64,000 bases of DNA from Watersipora subatra (taxonomy: Eukaryota > Bryozoa > Gymnolaemata > Cheilostomatida > Watersiporidae): the NCBI RefSeq assembly GCF_963576615.1, contig NC_088711.1:33530121-33594120 (forward strand), written 5' to 3'. Position numbers and translations under genes: made by a program. A model generated the notes under the pieces. It did no database searches, was not told the origin of the DNA, and was given only the letters and a program-made list of their open reading frames with translations. This document shows positions 58,701 through 64,000 of the stretch, one piece after another. Numbering within the stretch: position 1 is the stretch's first letter; each line of letters opens with the position of its first letter.

Positions 58701-61700
58701 CAGTTGCTTGCCACTTGCCATTAGCCTGGCACATTGTTAATAGCTAATTTGAGTAAGCTTACTAATAGTGTAAGAGCTAATTACTCGCTCTTACGCTCAA
58801 TTACGCTGCGGCTCTCCGTGATGTTGCGCCGTAATGGAGAGCGGTATCGTACTTGCACCCAGATAACGATATATATCGCCTAATGAATCCATCAAGGTTG
58901 TATGGCTTAATTGGTAAGGATTGGACTGGTGAAACAGAGGGTCTGAGATCAAATCTTCTGCAATTCTTTATTTTTTTGACGTCATCAAGCCGTTTGCGCA
59001 TGCGCTCGTTCACGAAAAACCCGCCATATTCGTAGAAAGCGATAATTTTTCTTTTATTTAATAGTACTTTCAGGTGTTGTTTTGATACTACAATAAAAAA
59101 TTGCAAACGAAAGCATCATTTTCAAAAATTCATTGCAAAAGCTTCGTGTTTTTAACGATGAAAATGTCCATAAAGATGGCCGACAACGATAAAATGATGT
59201 CACGAAAAAACAAAGGATATGGATGCTTTCATTCCAAGATTTTAGTAACTATACCTGGACATACCGTTGGTACACACAAATTTTGAGATTTGCATAGATA
59301 GATTGAGACAAAATTCGAATTAAAATATCATTTTTCTGACCTTAGTTCACCCCTGCCGGCCTAAATAGGTCATCGGTAGGTGCCGTGTATTGAGAATACT
59401 ACAAACCAGTATTTGACTTACGTATGCAAATCCTCCATCATTCACCGATTTTCTGTCTTTAGATTTCTTGGCAAGTGTGCAACTCTGGGCCGCTATAGCG
59501 ACAGCCTTCTTTCGCCTTTTTTTAGGGAAGTCATAATGTGTTCTTATTTTTGTACAAAAATCTTGTCAGACAACATTGCTCATCTTCTCCAAATGCATAA
59601 CTACCTGTTGAATTATTAAGGGGGTATTAATTATTATAGGTTATTAAATAATGAAATATTATTAATGATTATAAACTGTTAGAATTTGTTTCTATGGTGC
59701 TAGGGTCACCTCGGCTGACTCTATCACCATAGTCTTAGCTTACCACTGCGGACCATAACATCATGAAAATTGAATATTTCTCTATTATATGTGTTGGCAT
59801 TTTTGAGAAAACAAACTGGAGGTAATGTAGCATTACCGCCTTTCACACTGCTGATGCTGTGCTACGCAAAACCTAGTTTTTTTTCCATTTCTCTATCATT
59901 GATTCTAGAATATGAACAAATTTGTTCTCTAGATGTGTATGTATAGTTTCGTGTTCAGCTTACTTTGGTACGCAACATTGATCACTCTATGGTACACGAC
60001 ATTGATCACTCTATGGTACACAACATTGACCACTCTACGCTACACAACATTGATCACTGTAAGTTACACAACATTGATCACTCTATGGTACACAACATTG
60101 ATCATTCCATGACTTGACAAGTCAGTCATGTCCATGTAGTCTCTCACGTTATATCCGATAAGCTCATGCTATTCTTGAGGTTTGCGTTCTGAAGTCGATT
60201 AGTTCATGATGATTCACCTATTGGGTATTAAGACGACTTCGTCTGTATCAATGAGTACTGACTCAGCTACCACGCATTATGTTTCTGACGACTGTCCTTT
60301 AACAGTCTTTTAGGCTCCCTCACAATGTTTGACCAGCTCAGCACCAAGTATCACATGTATTCCTATACACGTCACGAATAAAGCACCCGCTCGAATCTGA
60401 GCGTTTTAAAAAATGATCTCATTCAAACGCATAAATCTCAGGACAGGGTTAGTCTACAAATACAAAAATGACATCAAATTGTAGCTGATGTTTTAGCCTT
60501 TTATTGGTCTTAATTTTATTTGATCAAATTTTTTGACGCAATCACGTCTTTAAGGATATTTCATGTTTAAATAAGTGACTCCTCTCCACTCCGATCGTAG
60601 AAAGTAGCAGATTTTTTTCACAGCCCCAAAAAATGGTGCAGGCCTATCTGTTTCAGACCCGAATATTTAGACTTATTTGAATCTCCCAGGCTCAACATTG
60701 GACAATGTGAGGGGAGTTGTCAGTTTAGTCTCAATCTCAAATGTACTGGTCATTGTCCAACGATGATCGTTCTGTGTACTGTCAATGATTAGCTTTTCCA
60801 GCCTTCAAGTCTATCAATCTGTTGACTGATCGCTTGATTTGCAGAGCTAGGTAGCAGTTCAGCCGAATGAGTCAATTTGTCATAAACAACAAGGTTTACA
60901 TTAGTAATTGTCCTCTCTTTCATTTTGTATTCTATTAAATAATGGCTGATGACTCAGGTGATATTTTGTAGTGGTTTGTCATACTTACATGAATGCCTAT
61001 CTAAACCAACATTGTAAAAATCACTCGGTATGAGTTTTTGGTCGCAATGCCATCATGAGTTTCCCTATTATAACGCAATGTAAGGTAAAGGTTTACTGCA
61101 AGGTCGTTGAATGGTTCGTTGTAAGACACTCAAAGTCCATCCTCGATTTTCTCGCGCTCCAGCTCTTTTTAGCCCCCCCCTAATTACTGAACATTCTGGT
61201 TCCTACTCTGTCTTCCATAGACGTCAATATTACTACACACTATCCCTATCATAGCAGTTTGTTGATTATGTCTTTGTAGTTTTGCATGAGTCATTCTCAA
61301 ACCATTTGTATCACTTACCTGCTGGCTTCATTTCTTAGGCTGTGACTGCAACAATAATGCTGATTCGTGCTTGTTTAATGAGACCACCCAAGAATCTGTT
61401 TGCCTAAATTGCTATGGAAATTCCTATGGTACAAGCTGTGAGAACTGCATGTTGGGATACTATAACATTGGGCCAACCGATAGCAATGCAGTCTGTGCAG
61501 GTATGTTTGTATAATTAACATGTACATACTAAAACAAATGGGTTCATTATTGTATGTTTTGCTATTCACTGCCTAAAATTTAATCACATCTTTAATAGAT
61601 ATGGCATAAAATGACTAGCTCATCTCTTCACTTACCAGATTGTCAATGTGATGGCATGGGAGTGCTGAATCAGAGTCAACCATGTGATGGCGTGTCAGGC

Positions 61701-63608
61701 CAATGCCAATGCAAAATTCATGCAACTGGAAGGTCATGTGATCAATGTAAAGATGGCTACTGGAACATGTCACTAAGTAATCCAACTGGTTGTCAAGGTA
61801 GGTCATGCGCTCGGTTACAAAAAATGATTTGTTTCTATTAGTTTATATTCAGCTTTGTAAGTCATCAAATCATGCACACCAAGATGATACAGTAGTGATT
61901 ACACAGGTAGATGTTTGTGTTATGATGCCTCAAGTGCATGGATTTATATAATGTTCATACCGCTCTACCTAGGTCAATGAAACTCTCAAAGTTGTTTTTA
62001 TCAACGTTTTCCTATATTCATTAGAGTTGATTCAATAGCAGCCTTCTCAGTTCTGGCAACTTTTCCAAACGCAAAATATTGACCTGATGTTAACACAGCA
62101 AGGAATTCAAAAAAGCTACATAGCAGCGTAAACTATTAGCCTATATAAAATATTATCTTATATAAAATATTAGCCTATGTAGAAATCTCTATATAATATT
62201 GAAGACTGCAATGTAAAGCTGAGCAGTTAATGAAGTGATGCGACGTAGGGGAGCACGCTATTGCTACTATCTTAAGTCTTCCGCAATTTTTCAAGTTGTG
62301 GTTAAGCTTGTCATTTGTGGATTTTTATACCTAAAAGAGACATATTTTCCCCTCTCCAAAATATAGATAAAAAAGTGTTTATGACCTCGTTTGTCGGTAT
62401 CAACATACATATACACAAAATGGCTTCTTATGAGATCAGTCACTGGTTTAGCAAACATGATCAGCCGTATTTGAATACCACAGTGCTGTTGGTAAAGTAC
62501 GTTAGCAGGCATTCGGAAGGCTGTGTAACTGCTGAATTATAAAATTATTAATTATAAGGTTATAAAAAGGTTATTTCTAAATTGACTACTAGATAAACTC
62601 TAATGAAAACTAACACATCGAAAGCTCATAGGCAAACCTTATTACCCACTGTGCCATATTCACAACAGGAAGTCATGTATTAATGCTTTCCTATTGCATA
62701 AGATGGCAGTGTCTGGTCACTATATATGCCGTGGCTCAGCTGCACTCTGACACGTGTACCGTTTGTATTGTACCAATTAGTATAGAAATATAACATAATA
62801 CTTTCACGTCAGTTTATTATTCGAGTAATTTCTATCAGTATATATGTAGTGTGTTTGTTGATATAGCTATCTGTTGGGGGTATCACTTTTCTAGTGTTAT
62901 AAGTCTATGGCTATAAATCTATGGCTATAAATCTAGTGCTATTAGTCTATGGCTATAAGTCAGTGTTGCATTTTTATAGATCAGCTTTGCCTCTATCTTG
63001 AGTTTACTAGACATGCATTAGTCTGTCAGTATTACTGACAGACTAAAATTCTTAAAGGATGACTCGCCTAACTTGATCATGGCTCACCTAACTTGATCAT
63101 GACTCACTTGATTTGATCATGACTCACCTCACTTGATCATGACTCACCTAACTTGATCATGACTCACCTAACTTGATCATGACTCACCTGACTTGATCAT
63201 GACCCACCTAACTTGATCATGACTTACCTGACTTGATCATGACTCACCTAACTTGATCATGACTCACTTGACTTGATCACGACTTACCTAATTTCATTTA
63301 TTTAGTCTATTTAGTCTATTAGTCATTTAGTCAATAGAATTTTCGTTTTCCATTAAGAGTTGTTCATAAAACTGGCGGTTACATCACAGTGTATGAAAAT
63401 GGTTTGAGGAGCTAACCTCTTTTATTTATATGCTGTCACCTTACCTGTCAGTACTTTTTCGTCATAATCAAGTTACAGTTATTTTGTAGCTTGTGATCAC
63501 TGTGACACTGCAGGGAGTGAAGGGGAGCTATTGCCAGTTTGTGATAAAATGAGTGGAATGTGTAAGTGCAAGGCTAATGTTGCTGGACCAAATTGCAGCT
63601 TTTGTAAG
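52601..63608 (+). CDS. Secreted laminin N-terminal/laminin-EGF protein (usherin- or laminin-like), partial
   Basis: Extracellular matrix or cell-surface protein, continuing past the right edge. Coding exons: 52601-52787, 53344-53474, 53658-53779, 55186-55372, 55869-56072, 57482-57602, 61339-61500, 61639-61797, 63490-63608; 464 aa so far, all junctions in phase. A signal peptide (MLKALCVCILLFGVVIP) leads into a laminin N-terminal domain (about residues 20-260) with SLTVSSTC, TYWQSEN, WIVLNLTD and AWQYYASNC. Laminin-EGF modules follow: first CLCYGHADSC...CRHNTAGRSCQEC, second CDCNNNADSC, third CQCDGMG...GQCQCKIHATGRSCDQC, fourth CDTAGS...CKCKANVAGPNC. The later modules read most like usherin's short LE repeats, but the LamG-like domain ahead of LamNT in usherin is absent, so a laminin-chain relative is possible. 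The exon 1 acceptor (TACTTACAG at 52585) implies an upstream untranslated exon. Confidence 0.85.
53344..53474 (+). CDS. LamNT/LE gene coding exon 2
   Basis: Acceptor TATAATTTAG, donor CAG|GTAATC. Encodes DPRELQCITTDHHSD, FIYDIDP and the LamNT hallmark TYWQSEN. Confidence 0.85.
53658..53779 (+). CDS. LamNT/LE gene coding exon 3
   Basis: Acceptor TGTTGCAG, donor AG|GTACGT. Encodes WIVLNLTDVFSIRNVLIGFT and ALAIER, the LamNT beta-sandwich core. Confidence 0.85.
53840..54215. repeat. About 42-bp minisatellite in LamNT gene intron 3
   Basis: Units of TATGTTAACATTGCTGCTCC plus TATTAGTATCCTCCATAATCA, about eight copies with divergence. Confidence 0.85.
54308..54692. repeat. 20-bp minisatellite (GTTGCAGGTAAACAAACCCT)
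   Basis: About 19 units in LamNT gene intron 3. Most contain TTGCAG|GTAAAC, which resembles both an acceptor and a donor. The 20-bp period leaves all three minus-strand frames open, giving long but meaningless ORFs. Confidence 0.94.
55186..55372 (+). CDS. LamNT/LE gene coding exon 4
   Basis: Acceptor CACTACTAG, donor TTT|GTAGGT (weak -1 base). Encodes WSESDGKFMAWQYYASNCQ and ACKEQYYGG, matching the W-x-x-(W/Y)-QYYA-x-x-C block. Confidence 0.83.
55869..56072 (+). CDS. LamNT/LE gene coding exon 5: LamNT end and LE1 start
   Basis: Acceptor TTTTATCAG, donor GAG|GTGTGT. Encodes TSAVRIRLVEP, SVSALQVNGSCLCYGHADSC. Confidence 0.88.
56105..57289 (+). mobile_element. Non-autonomous hAT element with BED zinc-finger remnant
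   Basis: Terminal inverted CAGGGTTGG and CCAACCCTG, flanked by a perfect 8-bp direct repeat ATTTTCTG (56097-56104 and 57290-57297), the hAT signature. At about 56658-56790 a degraded plus-strand frame reads DPVWQFFNRTAKNKGFKAK then a stop and GHADRLKAH, resembling the start of a BED-finger transposase. The catalytic domain is absent. It sits in intron 5 of the LamNT/LE gene. Confidence 0.88.
57482..57602 (+). CDS. LamNT/LE gene coding exon 6: LE1
   Basis: Acceptor TGTTTCACAG, donor C|GTAAGT. Encodes CECRHNTAGRSCQECKSLYN and AAPWQIGS, the classic laminin-EGF core. Confidence 0.9.
57850..58646 (-). mobile_element. Tigger-like (Tc1/mariner) element with transposase C-terminal tail
   Basis: Ends CAGTGCAACCTCGGTTTTCG and CGAAAACCGAGGTTCCACTG, both flanked by TA. 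Inside, the minus frame 58446-58237 encodes EIKQMCSKWAELQNFVELHH, then HPDKATATRVINDFND, ending RRQKQVSLDRYFKRKE, like the C-terminal tail of Tigger/CENP-B-type transposases. The DDE domain is deleted. Confidence 0.82.
58650..58975. repeat. HINE-like tail and tRNA-like fragment
   Basis: ATTGCACGGGTATTAAAAATTAGC (58655-58678) is the reverse of the HINE-like tail. TGGCTTAATTGGTAAGGATTGG and GAGATCAAATCTTC at 58902-58955 look like decayed A and B boxes. No intact tRNA. Confidence 0.4.
58976..61338. other. LamNT/LE gene intron 6 remainder
   Basis: Apart from the 24-bp minisatellite I see no exon or intact element. 60370-60560 (AAAAATGATCTCATTCAAACGC, ACATCAAATTGTAGCTGATG) is the reverse of 9820-9930 in the DNAJC5 intron, so it is a dispersed repeat related to the CAGTGC element. 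Confidence 0.45.
59960..60112. repeat. About 24-bp minisatellite (TACACAACATTGATCACTCTATGG)
   Basis: Six imperfect units in intron 6 of the LamNT/LE gene. Confidence 0.85.
61339..61500 (+). CDS. LamNT/LE gene coding exon 7: LE2
   Basis: Acceptor ATTTCTTAG, donor G|GTATGT. Encodes CDCNNNADSCLFNETTQES and CENCMLGYYNIGPTDSN. The usual HNT-G segment is replaced by YGNSYGTSC. Confidence 0.88.
61639..61797 (+). CDS. LamNT/LE gene coding exon 8: LE3
   Basis: Acceptor CTTACCAG, donor G|GTAGGT. Encodes CQCDGMGVLNQSQPCDGVSG, QCQCKIHATGRSCDQCKDGY. Confidence 0.92.
63055..63292. repeat. 20-bp minisatellite (GACTCACCTAACTTGATCAT)
   Basis: About 12 units in intron 8 of the LamNT/LE gene. The reverse strand reads TTAG|GTGAGTC, a donor-like word on the untranscribed sense. 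Confidence 0.94.
63490..63608 (+). CDS. LamNT/LE gene coding exon 9: LE4 (partial)
   Basis: Acceptor ATTTTGTAG, donor AAG|GTGAGA. Encodes CDHCDTAGSEGELLPVCD and KCKANVAGPNCSFCK; the module must finish in an exon beyond the window or after 63608. The usual CxC start reads CDHC. Confidence 0.88.
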
Positions 63609-64000
63609 GTGAGAAAACATGGTAGACAATTTGCTGTTTTTCACATTCAAAGCGTCTCATTCACTTCTAGGCGTCTATGAAAATGCTTCCCACACTCATG
63701 AACATGGAGCCTGATGTCTCCTATAATCATTACCTCCTGACTAAATATTTTCTCTATTCGGGTACATGTAACTTAGCAGGAGCTACACACCGTATGCCTC
63801 TTTCACAGTCTTACAAACATCTCAACTAATAGATATACATGCGAGTATAACCAACTCTTCATTTGAAAAACTTTGAAGTACCTTTCTTTCCCATAGACAT
63901 TTAGCCATTTTAGGTCAACATTTAGTGCTATGAAGACATGTGTGTGTAATATTCATAGAGTCATGTATTCTACTTGTCTGATCTATGAGATTGATAGTTA

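Overview
The window is animal nuclear DNA. It is AT-rich, its genes are split by spliceosomal introns with GT-AG borders, and it has no operons. It carries animal-specific families (cysteine string protein, an H+/myo-inositol cotransporter pair, a laminin N-terminal/laminin-EGF protein). Non-coding DNA is packed with minisatellites, TA-flanked Tigger-like elements, a hAT element and Helitron/HINE-like ends with tRNA-like pieces. That mix is typical of marine invertebrates and would suit a lophotrochozoan, but the sequence alone does not fix the phylum.

Layout. (1) 1-3760: repeat-rich flank with a foldback element and a minus-strand HINE-like element holding a 19-bp minisatellite. (2) 3797-15487, plus: a DNAJC5-like cysteine string protein in five coding exons; its 9.3-kb last intron holds a nested stack of transposons. 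(3) 15488-18784: intergenic. (4) 18785-30122, plus: a complete SLC2A13 (HMIT)-like sugar/inositol:H+ symporter, ten coding exons, 640 aa. (5) 49919-31253, minus: a second SLC2A13-like gene, eleven coding exons per transcript, 585 aa, convergent with the first and with two interchangeable versions of exon 4. (6) 52601 to beyond the right edge, plus: a secreted protein with a signal peptide, a laminin N-terminal domain and laminin-EGF repeats (usherin/laminin-like), head-to-head with gene 5. All exons were joined by hand; every junction keeps reading phase and the joined proteins match their families along their length.

Most notable. The minus-strand transporter has two 157-nt exons in tandem (45649-45805 and 46243-46399) that encode the same TM4-TM5 segment. 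Phase permits exactly one per mRNA, and they differ at the two TM5 positions that line the sugar site in this family. In the plus-strand transporter, an 18-bp minisatellite lies on an exon end and presents eight successive in-frame 5' splice sites. Two other exon ends in the two transporter genes have also been amplified into minisatellites, so splice donors appear to seed tandem arrays here.
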